A stretch of DNA of 64,000 nt from Yinghuangia soli (GCF_021502675.1 NZ_JAKFHA010000005.1:1-64000); one strand, 5' to 3'. Numbered from the stretch's first letter, positions 8,510 to 17,555 are shown. Notes: generated by a model not told the origin, from the sequence alone. A program made the numbers and translations.

Positions 8510-9514
8510 TCAGGCCTCCTGTCGGATGCGCGGGTCGAGGACCACGTAGCAGAGGTCCACGACGAAGTTGGCGAACAGCACCATGAGCGTGATGATCAGG
8601 AAGATGCCCTGCATCAGCGGGTAGTCGTTGTTGAGCACCGCGTTGTAGAGCAGGAACCCGATGCCGGGGTACGAGAAGACCGTCTCGGTGACGATCGACC
8701 CGCTCACGATGAAGCCGAGCGACATCGCGAATCCGGAGATGTTCGGCAGCAGTGCGTTGCGGGCCGCGTAGCCGAGCATGACGCGGCGGGTGCGCAGGCC
8801 CTTGGCCTCGGCGACCAGCACGTAGTCCTCGGAGATCGTGGTCAGCATCATGTTGCGCATGCCGAGCAGCCAGCCGGCGATCGAGCTCACGATGATCGTG
8901 AGGGCCGGCAGCACCGAGTGGCTGAGCGCGCTGGAGATGAACTCCCCGCTCCAGCCCACCTCGAGCTCGGGCCGGTAGCCGCCGGTGAGCGGGAACAGGC
9001 CGAGTTCGACGCCGAAGACGCTGAGTGCGACCAGCGCGATCCAGAAGTACGGCACCGCGGAGAGGAACGTGGTCAGCGGCAGGAGGGCATCCAGCCGCGA
9101 ACCGCGCTTCCACGCCGCGAGCACGCCGAGCAGGGTGCCGAGGACGAAGCTGATCGCGGTCGCGACCCCGATCAGGACGACGGTCCACCAGACGCCCTGG
9201 CCGATCACTTCCGAGACCTCGCCGGGGAAGTACGAGACGGACAGCCCGAGATCACCCGAGAGCAAGTCCTTCCAGTACGTGCCGTACTGGGACAGGATGC
9301 CGGCATCGCTCACGCCCAACTGGGCCTTCACGGCGTCGATTTGCTCTTGCGAGACCTGCCCCTGGAAACGGGACAGGACGGTGTTCTCCGGACTCCCCGG
9401 CATGAGCCGGGGAATGAGGAAATTCATGGTGATCGCCGCCCACGCGGTAACTGCGTAGAAGGCGATACGACGGAACAGGAAGCGCACCTGGGTCACCACC
9501 GACCTTGGGTTCAC
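8510..9514 (-). CDS. Oligopeptide-type ABC transporter permease (DppB/OppB-like)
   Basis: First gene of the five-gene importer operon (permease B, permease C, two ATPases, binding protein). The protein has the DppB N-terminus (helix, then NFLIPRLMPGSPENTV), the large external loop, and the EAA-type segment ...LVAEAKGLRTRRVMLGYAARNALLP. It ends in DPRIRQEA as is usual. GTG 9514 is the outermost reasonable start; GTG codons 5-9 residues further in are also possible because no strong ribosome-binding site is seen. The promoter should lie in 9515-9610, where I see no clear -35/-10 pair. Confidence 0.92.
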   Translation of the reverse strand: MNPRSVVTQVRFLFRRIAFYAVTAWAAITMNFLIPRLMPGSPENTVLSRFQGQVSQEQIDAVKAQLGVSDAGILSQYGTYWKDLLSGDLGLSVSYFPGEVSEVIGQGVWWTVVLIGVATAISFVLGTLLGVLAAWKRGSRLDALLPLTTFLSAVPYFWIALVALSVFGVELGLFPLTGGYRPELEVGWSGEFISSALSHSVLPALTIIVSSIAGWLLGMRNMMLTTISEDYVLVAEAKGLRTRRVMLGYAARNALLPNISGFAMSLGFIVSGSIVTETVFSYPGIGFLLYNAVLNNDYPLMQGIFLIITLMVLFANFVVDLCYVVLDPRIRQEA

Positions 9515-9613
9515 GGGCCTGCCGGAGTCCGGTGCCGCAGACTGTACGACGGTTACTTAGCGATAGGTAGGTTTGTGATGCGACCGTGACACGTCGATCT
9601 TCAGGCAGCACGA

Positions 9614-9643
9614 AGCCCCGGCGAACTCTCGTTCGCCGGGGCT
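9614..9643 (-). terminator. Terminator between kinase gene and transporter operon
   Basis: A perfect 13-bp stem (9614-9626 with 9631-9643) closes a TCTC loop, about 55 bp after the kinase stop and upstream of the transporter promoter region. No T-tract. Confidence 0.8.
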
Positions 9644-9696
9644 CAGTTGACCTGCGCTTTTAGGTGTTTCCCGAGGTAACTACGGTGAATAACCGG

Positions 9697-12363
9697 TCAG
9701 TTGCTGCGGCCGGTTTGTGGCGCGCCACCGGTTGCCGCGTCCATCACGTAGAGGTGCCGGTCGGTGCTCCCGACGAACACCAGGCCGTCCGCCACGATCG
9801 GCGAGGTGACCCGGCCGCCGGTGGTGAACTTCCAGCGCGGCTCGCCGGACGTGCCGACCGCGATGACCGAGTGGTCGCTGCTGCCCGCGTACACCGTGTT
9901 GCCCGCGACGACCGGCGAGGTGACCCAGCCGTCCGTCTTGAAGCGCCAGGCCAGTTGGGTGGAGTTCACGTCCACCGCGTACAGGCCGCCGTCGCCGCTG
10001 CCGAAGAACGACATGCCGGCCGCCGCGGCGGGCTGCGCCACCGGGCCCTGCGCCGCGTACCAGCCGCGCAGCGTGCCCGACCGGGCGTCCAGCAGGTACA
10101 GGTAGTGGTCGGTGCTGCCGACGTGCACCACGCCGCCCGAGACGGTCGGCGCGGACACCCAGCCGCCGGTGGGGTAGCGCCAGCGCGCCCAGCCGGTCGC
10201 CGCGTCCACCGCGTACACGCAGCGGTCGCTGCTGCCGAAGTAGACGGTGCCGTCCACCACGGTCGGGGTGGTCGCCCAACCCTGCGTCGGGAAGCGCCAG
10301 TTGCACCGGCCGGTCGCCGCGTCCACGGCGTACACCTGGTTGTCGCTGCTGCCGAAGAAGACGGTGCCGTTGGCGACCACCGGAGCGGCCACCACCTCGC
10401 CGTTCGTCGGGAAGCTCCACCGCCACGCGCGGCTGCTCAGCTCCAGCGCGTACAGGTGATTGTCCTGGCTGCTCAGGTACATCATGTCGCCCTCGACCGC
10501 GGGCGGGTGCGACCAGCCGCTGCTGTCGAAGCGCCACTCCCGGGTGCCCAGGTGCAGCGTGTGCAGGCCGTTGTCCTTGCTGTGCACGTGCACGCGCGAG
10601 GTCCGCGAACCGCCCGCGCGCACCGGCGGCGAGACGATCTCCGCGGTCGCCGCGAACCGCCACGGCTGCGTGCTCGCGGCCTCCAGCGGACCCGTCGGGG
10701 TACGCGGCGTCGGCGGGTGCTGGCGCGGGACGTCGTCCTGGCCCGCGACATAGGTCGGCGCGGCGGGCGGGGGCGGGCCCTTGCGGAACGCCAGCTCGGT
10801 CGGCAGCGCGCCGACCGGTGCGGCCTGTGCTGAACCGCCTTGGCCCTGGGGGGTGTTGGGCGCGCCGTGCGGCGGCGCGTACGGCTGCGGCGCGGGCTGC
10901 TGCGCGAACGCCTGGGCGCCGCCCTGCCCGTACGGCGGGTTGCCGCCCGGGCCCTGCTGCGGGCCGCCGGGCTGCGAACCGGGACGCTGCGGGTACGGCT
11001 GCGAACCGCCCTGCGGCCGCGCGGGCTGGCCGGCCACCGGCGGCGGACCGTACGGCGACGGGCTGCCGGCCGGCGGGCCGCTCGGGCGCGGGGGAGCGGA
11101 CTGGCCGTGCTGCGCGCCGGCACCCCCCTGGCCGCCGGGACCGCCGAGGCCGCCGGCACCGTGCTGCGCGGCGGCGGGCTGCGGTTGCCCCTGCGGGCCG
11201 TGCTGACCCTGCTGTCCGTGCTGACCGGGTTGCCCCTGCGGTCCGACCGGGCCGGGGCCGCCCGCATCCGGGCCCGGACGGCCCGGAGCGTCCGCTCCGC
11301 CGCCCGCGCCGGGGCGGTTCGCGGCCGGCTGCTCCTCGCGGACCTGCGCGGGCAGCTTGCCCCAGTCGTCGTCGCTGAGCCGGCCGACGTCGTCGTCCGT
11401 CTCGTCGGGGGCCTGCTGCGGCTCGGGGACCGGCGGCGTGCGCTGCCCGGCCGGGCGGTACTGCCGCTCGAACCGGTCGACCATCGCGGCCGCCGCCTCG
11501 GGCAGCCGGCTGTCGCCGGTGTATCCGGTCTCGGCGTCCAGCAGCGGTGCCACCGAGGTCAGCAGTGCGGTCGGCGACGGCCGGTGCTCGGGCGAGCGCT
11601 GCATGCACGAGTTGATGAGGTCGTGCAGTTCGTCCGGCAGACCGGTCAGGTCCGCCGAGCCGGTCACGAGGCGCAGCAGCGCCTCGGCAGGCTTGCGGTC
11701 CGGGTACGGCGAGTGCGCGGTCGCGGCGTACACGAGCGTCGCGCCCAGCGAGAACATGTCGCTGGCCGGCGTGATGTCCCGGACGCCCTGGGCCTGCTCG
11801 GGCGACATGTAGGCGGGCGTGCCGACCGCGACACCGGTCATGGTCAGCGAACCGAAGTCCGCGGCCCGCGAGATGCCGAAGTCGATGACCTTGGGGCCGT
11901 CGCTGGCCACCAGAACGTTGGAGGGCTTCAGGTCGCGGTGCACGAGCCCTGCGGCGTGCACCGACTCGAGGGCCTCGGCGATGCCCGCGGCGAGCCAGCG
12001 GATCGCGCTCGGCGGCAGCGGGCCGCACGAACGCACCAGGGTCTCCAGCGAGGGGGCCGGCACATATGCGGTGGCCAGCCACGGCACCGCGGCGTCCGGG
12101 TCGGCGTTCACCACCGCGGCGGTGAACACGCCGCTCACCCGGCGTGCGGCAGCGACTTCCTGCGCGAAGCGCGCCCGGAAGCCGGGGTCGCCGCCCAACT
12201 CGGAGCGGATCGTCTTGATCGCGACAAGGCGCCCGAACGGCGAACGTCCGAGGTAGATCCGGCCCATGCCGCCCGCCCCCAGGCGGCCGAGAACCGTGTA
12301 CGGCCCGATGCGGGTCGGGTCCCCCTTGGCAAGGGGCTCACCCGGCCACTCGTGTTCGGTCAC
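9697..12363 (-). CDS. AfsK-like serine/threonine protein kinase with C-terminal PQQ-type beta-propeller
   Basis: Hanks-type kinase followed by a putative sensor propeller, the same architecture as AfsK of Streptomyces coelicolor. In an 888-residue product from GTG 12363 the glycine loop RLGAGGMG is at 27-34, the ATP-anchoring Lys at 50, the catalytic HRDLKPSN with Asp144, and DFG at 161-163, so the kinase should be active. Residues about 300-560 form a Gln/Gly/Pro-rich linker. The rest is a series of roughly 40-residue repeats of the form VVANGTVFFGSSDNQVYAVD, typical PQQ-like blades. No membrane helix is visible. ATG 12399 is an alternative start. AfsK acts on the activator AfsR in secondary metabolism; no AfsR gene is in this window, so the substrate here is unknown. 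Confidence 0.9.
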   Translation of the reverse strand: MTEHEWPGEPLAKGDPTRIGPYTVLGRLGAGGMGRIYLGRSPFGRLVAIKTIRSELGGDPGFRARFAQEVAAARRVSGVFTAAVVNADPDAAVPWLATAYVPAPSLETLVRSCGPLPPSAIRWLAAGIAEALESVHAAGLVHRDLKPSNVLVASDGPKVIDFGISRAADFGSLTMTGVAVGTPAYMSPEQAQGVRDITPASDMFSLGATLVYAATAHSPYPDRKPAEALLRLVTGSADLTGLPDELHDLINSCMQRSPEHRPSPTALLTSVAPLLDAETGYTGDSRLPEAAAAMVDRFERQYRPAGQRTPPVPEPQQAPDETDDDVGRLSDDDWGKLPAQVREEQPAANRPGAGGGADAPGRPGPDAGGPGPVGPQGQPGQHGQQGQHGPQGQPQPAAAQHGAGGLGGPGGQGGAGAQHGQSAPPRPSGPPAGSPSPYGPPPVAGQPARPQGGSQPYPQRPGSQPGGPQQGPGGNPPYGQGGAQAFAQQPAPQPYAPPHGAPNTPQGQGGSAQAAPVGALPTELAFRKGPPPPAAPTYVAGQDDVPRQHPPTPRTPTGPLEAASTQPWRFAATAEIVSPPVRAGGSRTSRVHVHSKDNGLHTLHLGTREWRFDSSGWSHPPAVEGDMMYLSSQDNHLYALELSSRAWRWSFPTNGEVVAAPVVANGTVFFGSSDNQVYAVDAATGRCNWRFPTQGWATTPTVVDGTVYFGSSDRCVYAVDAATGWARWRYPTGGWVSAPTVSGGVVHVGSTDHYLYLLDARSGTLRGWYAAQGPVAQPAAAAGMSFFGSGDGGLYAVDVNSTQLAWRFKTDGWVTSPVVAGNTVYAGSSDHSVIAVGTSGEPRWKFTTGGRVTSPIVADGLVFVGSTDRHLYVMDAATGGAPQTGRSN

Positions 12364-12698
12364 AATCCCCCCGAATTCTCCCCCACCACCGCCCATCATC
12401 CCCGCCGGTTCCTCGCTGCGACAGACTTTGCACCGACCCGGTGGACCGGCGGACGCGCAGCGACCGGGGGCGCGGATCACCGCGTCCGGAATACCCCTGC
12501 TGCCTGAGGCAGAGTACTCGCCCGCAGACACGGCTGCCCACGGTGTGCCCCCCTCCGCGGCAGGTGTCGCGGAACCTTCACAGCCTTGAGACGCCCGAAT
12601 GGTCAAGGGGGTTCCATGCGCGTGGCCTCCGGCCCTGGCGCAAGCCTGGCGCGGCGGCGCGGCAGGGGAGCGGAGCGCGAGGCCGGGGCGCGCGCGGG

Positions 12699-12795
12699 GC
12701 ACATCCGGCGGGGGCGGGCCCCCGCCCCCGGGGGGGCCCCCCCGGGGGTGGGTGGGCGCCGGACCCCGTCCCGGGTCCGGCCCCGCCGGATGTGC
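12699..12795. repeat. Large nested inverted repeat (possible terminator)
   Basis: A 15-bp perfect arm pair (12699-12713 with 12781-12795) encloses a run of G and C blocks and an inner hairpin (CCGGACCC with GGGTCCGG, about 12759-12780). It lies in the 505-bp gap between the membrane-protein gene stop (12869) and the kinase start (12363), both minus strand, so it could terminate the former. The rest of the gap shows only the adjacent tandem repeat. Confidence 0.7.
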
Positions 12796-12796
12796 T

Positions 12797-12855
12797 GAGC
12801 GACCTGCCGAGCGACCTGCCGAGTGACCTGCTGAGCGAGCTGTGAGCGAACTGCC
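12797..12855. repeat. 12-bp tandem repeat, about five copies
   Basis: GAGCGACCTGCC occurs exactly twice (12797, 12809), then as GAGTGACCTGCT, GAGCGAGCTGT and GAGCGAACTGCC. It ends 14 bp before the stop of the neighbouring membrane-protein gene. Confidence 0.8.
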
Positions 12856-12868
12856 GAGCGGACGCGCG

Positions 12869-13552
12869 TCACGCGGTGGCGGGCCGCCACACCGTGAACG
12901 CGATCGACGTGACCACGAGCCACAACCCCAGCAGCGGCGTCGGCATCGCCATCAACGGCACGGCCAGCGCGCACAGCACGCCGATGACCAGGCTCGCCCA
13001 CATCAGCCATGCGGGCATGGCCCCGGTCTTCCGGGCCGCCAACCCGGCGCACAGCACCACCACGCCTCCCGCGGTGATGGCGAACGCCCAGGTCATCGCC
13101 GACGCGCCCTGGAGCGCCAACATGGCGTCCCCGCTCACCTGGTAGTCGTCCGACGCCGTCTCGGTGATCCCGGCGCCCAGGACGAACGAGCCGTCGATCA
13201 TGAACATGACGGCCGCGACCCAGCCGGCCGTGCGCAGCGTCGAGCGCAACCGGCCCTCCGCGACGCCCGCGGCCGCGAGCCGGTCGTCCACCCGGTGCAC
13301 GAACACCACGAGCGACGCGATGGCGAGCATCGCGAGGGCGCCTTGGAGGACGAGCGACGACGTCTCGATGTCGTCGAGCCATTCGCGGGCCTTCGCGGGG
13401 GCATTCTTCTCCGAGGTGTCGACGCCCGGATCGATCACCACGAGCAGGATGTAGATCACGACGAACACGAGGCCGGTCAGGGACCACCAGTCGTACGCGC
13501 GAGCCGGTCTTTGCGCGCTGGTCTCGACCGTCGTGGATGTGCTTTCGGACAT
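12869..13552 (-). CDS. Predicted six-helix membrane protein of unknown function
   Basis: The 227-residue product has a short polar N-terminus (MSESTSTTVETSAQRPARAY) and about six hydrophobic segments (WWSLTGLVFVVIYILLVVI; LVLQGALAMLAIASLVVFV; GWVAAVMFMIDGSFVLGAGI; TWAFAITAGGVVVLCAGLAA; LMWASLVIGVLCALAVPLMA; LLGLWLVVTSIAF). I recognise no catalytic motif; the layout is like small DUF998/DUF4386-type integral membrane proteins, but that is only a resemblance. ATG 13552 gives a sensible start; the frame is open to 13612. It stands alone between two hairpins, so it is probably monocistronic. Confidence 0.8.
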   Translation of the reverse strand: MSESTSTTVETSAQRPARAYDWWSLTGLVFVVIYILLVVIDPGVDTSEKNAPAKAREWLDDIETSSLVLQGALAMLAIASLVVFVHRVDDRLAAAGVAEGRLRSTLRTAGWVAAVMFMIDGSFVLGAGITETASDDYQVSGDAMLALQGASAMTWAFAITAGGVVVLCAGLAARKTGAMPAWLMWASLVIGVLCALAVPLMAMPTPLLGLWLVVTSIAFTVWRPATA

Positions 13553-13744
13553 GGGCACACCATCCCCTGGGAGCTGTGGGCCGGTCCCCATGCCCGGACC
13601 TCGGGGCAGCATCCCGTACCGTCACGATGACGCCTTATATCCCTTTCGTACAAGGGTTTTCCGGGGGCAGACGCCATGGATTCCCTGGCGTTCGGGCACA
13701 CCTCCCGCAACCTTGCCGACCGGGTGCCCGAGGGCCGGACGCGG

Positions 13745-13781
13745 CGAGGCCGGGCGGCGGAAAATCCGCCGCCCGGCCTCG
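13745..13781 (-). terminator. Terminator of the MFS transporter gene
   Basis: A perfect 17-bp stem (13745-13761 with 13765-13781) with an AAA loop starts 24 bp downstream of the MFS stop on the minus strand. The rest of the 13553-13804 gap shows nothing I can name. Confidence 0.85.
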
Positions 13782-13804
13782 GGCGATCCGTGGTGCGGTC
13801 CGGG

Positions 13805-15298
13805 TCAGTGCGTGACCGCGCTCGGGTCGACCACGACGTCCTCGCGGCGGATGCGCACGAGGGCGAACGCGACGAGTGCGGACGCGAACAGCATGATCGA
13901 TGCGGCCAGGATGGCCGTCGTCCAGCCGGACGTGTACGCGTGCGCCGCACCCTTCGCGGCCATCTCGTCCTTGATGACGGTGGTCGAGATGGTGGCCAGG
14001 ACCGCGAGGCCGATCGTGCCGCCGATCTGCTGCGTCACGTTCAGCACCGCGGAACCGATGCCGGCGTCCTCGGCGGCGATGCCCGCGGTCGCGGTGGTCA
14101 TGATCGACACGAACACCGCACCCATGCCGAGGCCCATCAGCAGGACGCCCGGCAGGATGCCGGTCCAGTACGTGGAGTCGACCTCGAGGAACGACAGCCA
14201 CAGCAGACCGGAGCCCGCCACCAGCGGACCGATGATCAGGAACGGCCGCGGGCCCTTGGTGGTGATCAGCCGCGAGGTGATCTGCGCCGAGGTGATGACA
14301 CCCGCGGTCAGCGGCAGGTACGCGGTACCGGCGAGCACCGGCGACAGGTCCAGCAGCGCCGGGAACTGCATGTACAGCGTGAGGAAGAAGAAGGTGCTCA
14401 TCATGCCCGCGCCGGCGAGCATCATGACCAGGTAGCCGCCGGTCCGCGTGCGGTTGCGGAACAGCCGCAGCGGCAGGAGCGGTTCGCGGGTACGCGTCTC
14501 GATCGCCAGGAACGCGGCGATGAACACCACGGCCAGGACGAACGCGACGATCGCCACGGAGTCGGTCCAGCTCTCCTCGGCGGCCCGGATGAACCCGTAC
14601 ACCAGGGCCGAGACACCGATCGTGGAGGTGATGGCGCCCGGGATGTCGAAGCGCGCCAGGCCGCTGCCCGAGGACTCCACCCGGTCCGGCGGGAAGACCC
14701 GCGGAATGGCCATCGCCAGCGCGATGCCGATCGGCACGTTGACGAACATGACCCAGCGCCAGTTGGCGTACTCGGTCAGGAAGCCGCCGGCCAGCAGGCC
14801 GACCGCGGCACCCATGCCGGAGACCGCCGCGTAGACGCCCAGCGCCTTGTTGCGCTCGGCGCCTTCCTTGAAGGTCGTGGTGACCAGCGACAGGACCGCG
14901 GGGGCGGTCATCGCGCCGCCGACGCCCTGCAGGGCACGTGCGGCCAGCAGGGTCGCCTCGTTCTGCGCGAACCCGCCCAGCAGGCTGGCGAGCGTGAACA
15001 GCAGCAGACCGTATATGAACAGCTTGCGGCGGCCGAGGAGGTCGCCCAGCCGCCCGCCGAGCAGCAGGAGGCCGCCGAAGGTGAGCGTGTAGGCGTTCAT
15101 CACCCAGGTCAGCGAGGCCTCGGAGAAGCCGAGGGCCCGCTGGATGTCCGGGAGAGCGATGTTCACGATCGTGGCATCGAGCACGATCATGAGCTGCGCA
15201 CCTGCCAGGACGGCCAGCGCCAGTCCCGGATGTACCTTCCGGCCTGGCGCTTCAGGCGTTCCCGTGGCGGGGGCCACCTCGGGGGGTGCCGTGGACAT
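13805..15298 (-). CDS. MFS multidrug efflux transporter, DHA2 (EmrB/QacA-like, 14-TMS) family
   Basis: Proton-driven drug exporter of the inner membrane, 497 residues. Visible family signatures are the helix 1 motif LDATIVNIALPDIQ, motif A GGRLGDLLGRRKLF, and the helix 5 motif C region built around GVYAAVSGMGAAVGLLAGGFL. The hydrophobic profile fits 14 helices. ATG 15298 is preceded by GCGAGGT and is preferred to the ATG ten codons upstream. It is transcribed divergently from a TetR-family gene with a 142-bp shared promoter region carrying repeated half-sites, the classic arrangement of a self-regulated drug pump. The actual substrate is unknown. Confidence 0.93.
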   Translation of the reverse strand: MSTAPPEVAPATGTPEAPGRKVHPGLALAVLAGAQLMIVLDATIVNIALPDIQRALGFSEASLTWVMNAYTLTFGGLLLLGGRLGDLLGRRKLFIYGLLLFTLASLLGGFAQNEATLLAARALQGVGGAMTAPAVLSLVTTTFKEGAERNKALGVYAAVSGMGAAVGLLAGGFLTEYANWRWVMFVNVPIGIALAMAIPRVFPPDRVESSGSGLARFDIPGAITSTIGVSALVYGFIRAAEESWTDSVAIVAFVLAVVFIAAFLAIETRTREPLLPLRLFRNRTRTGGYLVMMLAGAGMMSTFFFLTLYMQFPALLDLSPVLAGTAYLPLTAGVITSAQITSRLITTKGPRPFLIIGPLVAGSGLLWLSFLEVDSTYWTGILPGVLLMGLGMGAVFVSIMTTATAGIAAEDAGIGSAVLNVTQQIGGTIGLAVLATISTTVIKDEMAAKGAAHAYTSGWTTAILAASIMLFASALVAFALVRIRREDVVVDPSAVTH

Positions 15299-15356
15299 GT
15301 GTACCTCGCAGGATTTCTCTTGGTTCACGGAGATGTACAGAGCACGGAAATAGAGG

Positions 15357-15408
15357 ACGGTTCCGTACTCTGTTTACAGTAAGCAACCACTTTAGAGTAC
15401 GCAACCGT
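15357..15408. promoter_or_regulatory. Likely TetR operator cluster in the divergent promoter
   Basis: An inverted repeat ACGGTTCCGTACTCT (15357-15371) and AGAGTACGCAACCGT (15394-15408) has one mismatch in 15. Its core GTA(A/C)G(C/G)AACC occurs three times: inverted at 15359-15368, direct at 15379-15388, and direct at 15397-15406, an 18-bp period. Binding by the neighbouring TetR is inference. Confidence 0.65.
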
Positions 15409-15440
15409 TTTCTGTACGATGGGATCCGGAGGGCAGACGG

Positions 15441-16127
15441 ATGACCGAAGTACAGACGGGCGTGACCCCTGACGTGGCGGTAGATGTGCAGGTCGATGCG
15501 CATTGTGTCGCCATGGGCGAGCTCGCCGTCGAGGTCGGCGGGTACGACCACCGGCGCTTCCCGCGCCGCCGCGGCAAGGTGCTCGAGCAGGCGATCGGCG
15601 ACGCCGTGGTCGAGGAGTTGGCGGAGCGCGGCTACACCGCGCTGACCTTCGAGGGCGTCGCGGCCCGGGCCGGGACCGGCAAGTCCACGCTGTACCGCCG
15701 CTGGGCCGACAAGCCCTCGATGGTGGTCGACTGCCTCACCGCCGTGCTGCCCGGTCCCGACGACCACCCGCCGACCGGCGACCTCCGCGAGGACCTGGTC
15801 AACGTCCTCGAGGCCTACGCCACCTCGTGCGCGGGCACCATCGGCGTCGCGCTCCGCGCGGTGTGCGGCGATGCCGTGAAGTCCCCGGAACTGCAGACCA
15901 TGTGGCGCGAACGCGCCGCGGAGCCGCGGCTCGCCGCCATCCGCAGCATCATCCAGGCCGCGGTCGACCGCGGCGAAGCCCGCCCGGGCGCCCTCGAACC
16001 GGAGTGCATCCTGGCCGGCCCGGCCATGATCGGGCAGATCTACATGGCCACCGACAACCCGCCCACCCGCGACGAGGTCCGCCGCGTCGTCGACCACGTC
16101 CTCGTCCCGATGTACGAGGCACGCTGA
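15441..16127 (+). CDS. TetR/AcrR-family transcriptional regulator
   Basis: Probable repressor of the divergent MFS pump and of itself. The 228-residue protein has a TetR-type N-terminal helix-turn-helix at about residues 48-95 (AIGDAVVEELAERGY, then FEGVAARAGTGKSTLYRRW), followed by the all-helical ligand domain. It carries an unusual acidic and hydrophobic N-terminal extension of about 45 residues (MTEVQTGVTPDVAV...) before the HTH. ATG 15441 follows GGAGGGCAGACGG, which supports this long start. A bidirectional hairpin follows the stop. Confidence 0.92.
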   Translation: MTEVQTGVTPDVAVDVQVDAHCVAMGELAVEVGGYDHRRFPRRRGKVLEQAIGDAVVEELAERGYTALTFEGVAARAGTGKSTLYRRWADKPSMVVDCLTAVLPGPDDHPPTGDLREDLVNVLEAYATSCAGTIGVALRAVCGDAVKSPELQTMWRERAAEPRLAAIRSIIQAAVDRGEARPGALEPECILAGPAMIGQIYMATDNPPTRDEVRRVVDHVLVPMYEAR

Positions 16128-16162
16128 CGTAGCGCGCCGACGTATCCGGCACGACGAGCGAT

Positions 16163-16197
16163 GCCGTCGCGTGGCGGCCCGACCGCCACGCGACGGC
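16163..16197. terminator. Bidirectional terminator between TetR and DUF305 genes
   Basis: A perfect 15-bp stem (16163-16177 with 16183-16197) with a 5-base loop lies between two convergent genes. No T-tract on either side. Confidence 0.85.
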
Positions 16198-16203
16198 GCT
16201 CGG

Positions 16204-16914
16204 TCAGTGGCCCATGCCGGGCATGCTGCCGGACGAAGTGGCCGTCGGGGCCGGGGTCGCGCCGGGCTTGGCGCCGGTGCCGGCCAGGAGGCGCTGCATC
16301 TCCTGGACCTCGGCGGACTGCGACGACTTGATCGCCTCGGCGAGCTTGCGGGCGTCCGGGTTCGTGCCCTTGGCGAGTTCGTCCTCGGCCATCTTGATGG
16401 CGCCGTTGTGGTGCACGATCATCATCTCGAGGAACTGCCGGTCGAGTTCGGTGCCGGCGGCGGCCTTGAACTTCTGCATGTCGGCATCGGACATCATGCC
16501 GTCGGCGCTGCCGTGGTCCATGCCCGGCATGCTGCCGCCGGAGGGCATCGCGGTGGGCTTGCCCCACGCGCTGAGCCAGCCCTTCATCTGGGCGATCTCC
16601 GGGGCCTGGGCCGCCTCGATGGCGGTGGCCAGCTTCTTGATGTCGGCGTTCGCGGTCTTGGCCAGCACCACCTTGGCCATCTCCACGGCCTGTTCGTGGT
16701 GCGGGATCATCATCTGCGCGAACATCACGTCGGTGTCGTTGAAGGCACCCGGCGCGGTGCTGCCGCCGGGGGCGGCAGGGGCGGACGACGTGGTGCCGCC
16801 GTTGCCGTGGTCCATGCCGTCCATATTGTCGTCGCCGCCGCATGCGGCCAGGACGAGTGCGCCGCTGAGGGCGAGTGCGGACAGCACGAGGGCGCGCGAA
16901 ATACGACGCTTCAT
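16204..16914 (-). CDS. DUF305 lipoprotein, probable metal-related
   Basis: Exported lipoprotein of 236 residues. A basic start (MKRRISR), hydrophobic core and lipobox (LVLAAC, Cys25) are clear. Two tandem DUF305 helical units follow, each with the MMIPHHEQAVEMA / MMIVHHNGAIKMA pattern. The His and Met residues in these helices, plus extra MDGMDHG, PGMDHG and C-terminal PGMGH clusters, suggest binding of a soft metal such as copper. DUF305 proteins are often found beside copper genes; that is the basis of the suggestion, no biochemical role is established here. ATG 16914 is chosen over the longer frame because it starts the signal sequence. It follows the DUF6153 gene by 96 bp and is probably co-transcribed. 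Confidence 0.9.
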   Translation of the reverse strand: MKRRISRALVLSALALSGALVLAACGGDDNMDGMDHGNGGTTSSAPAAPGGSTAPGAFNDTDVMFAQMMIPHHEQAVEMAKVVLAKTANADIKKLATAIEAAQAPEIAQMKGWLSAWGKPTAMPSGGSMPGMDHGSADGMMSDADMQKFKAAAGTELDRQFLEMMIVHHNGAIKMAEDELAKGTNPDARKLAEAIKSSQSAEVQEMQRLLAGTGAKPGATPAPTATSSGSMPGMGH

Positions 16915-17010
16915 AGGGGTCTCCCGGATTCTGCGAGGTGCCGCGGACATGCGGCATCGGTCGAGGTCGGCGGTACGCGGGCAGGCCGAAGCCCGCCGGC
17001 GCGCGCCGGC

Positions 17011-17493
17011 CTATATGCGCAGGACCGCGAGTCGGGAGAGGTCGGGTGGCCGCGGCGGCGGCAGCGCCGAGGCGAGGCGTCCCCACAGGCCGCGGACGGC
17101 CGCCGTGCGGCGCCGGGTGCCGCGCCGCAGCGCGAACCAGGCGACCGCGAGGACGAACGCGGCGAGGGCGATGGCCAGGCAGAGGGACGCGGGGTCCATG
17201 CCGCCGGAACCGTGGTCACCCTGGTTCTGGCCCTGGCTGTGGGCCTCGTTGCCGGGGGAGTGCGCGACGGCCGGCATGGCGTCCGGGGTCGCGCAGTGGC
17301 CGCTCGGGCAGGCGCCGGGGTCGGCGGAAAGCGCGGTCGCGGCGTCGGGGACTGTGACCGCGGCGGCGTCGGCCGTCGGAGCCGGTGCCGCGGCCCGGGC
17401 CTCGGGCGGGTGCCCGATGGTGTGCATGCCGACCGTGCCGATCAGCAGCAGGGCGAACAGCATCAGGCGGACCAGGGTCGATGCGTTGCGCAT
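17011..17493 (-). CDS. DUF6153-like small membrane protein
   Basis: The 160-residue product has an N-terminal hydrophobic segment ending in GMHTIGHPPEA, a His- and Cys-containing extracytoplasmic stretch, a second helix (LCLAIALAAFVLAVAWFAL), a basic stop-transfer, and a C-terminal PPPRPPDLSRLAVLRI. This pattern matches DUF6153 proteins that in streptomycetes commonly precede DUF305 genes. The cysteines and histidines make a role in copper handling plausible but unproven. ATG 17493 follows GGGAAGGA. It is the first gene of the pair with DUF305, and a copper-type palindrome lies 63 bp upstream of its start. Confidence 0.8.
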   Translation of the reverse strand: MRNASTLVRLMLFALLLIGTVGMHTIGHPPEARAAAPAPTADAAAVTVPDAATALSADPGACPSGHCATPDAMPAVAHSPGNEAHSQGQNQGDHGSGGMDPASLCLAIALAAFVLAVAWFALRRGTRRRTAAVRGLWGRLASALPPPRPPDLSRLAVLRI

Positions 17494-17555
17494 GCGCCGA
17501 GTCCTTCCCGCCGGGTGCCGTGAGCCGGGCCGCGCCGCGGCGGCCCGGTCACAGC

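Noticed and set aside
6453-9188. A 911-codon frame containing the DppD-like ATPase
   Set aside because: Only the part from GTG 7538 has family similarity and a ribosome-binding site; the rest is a shadow of the permeases.
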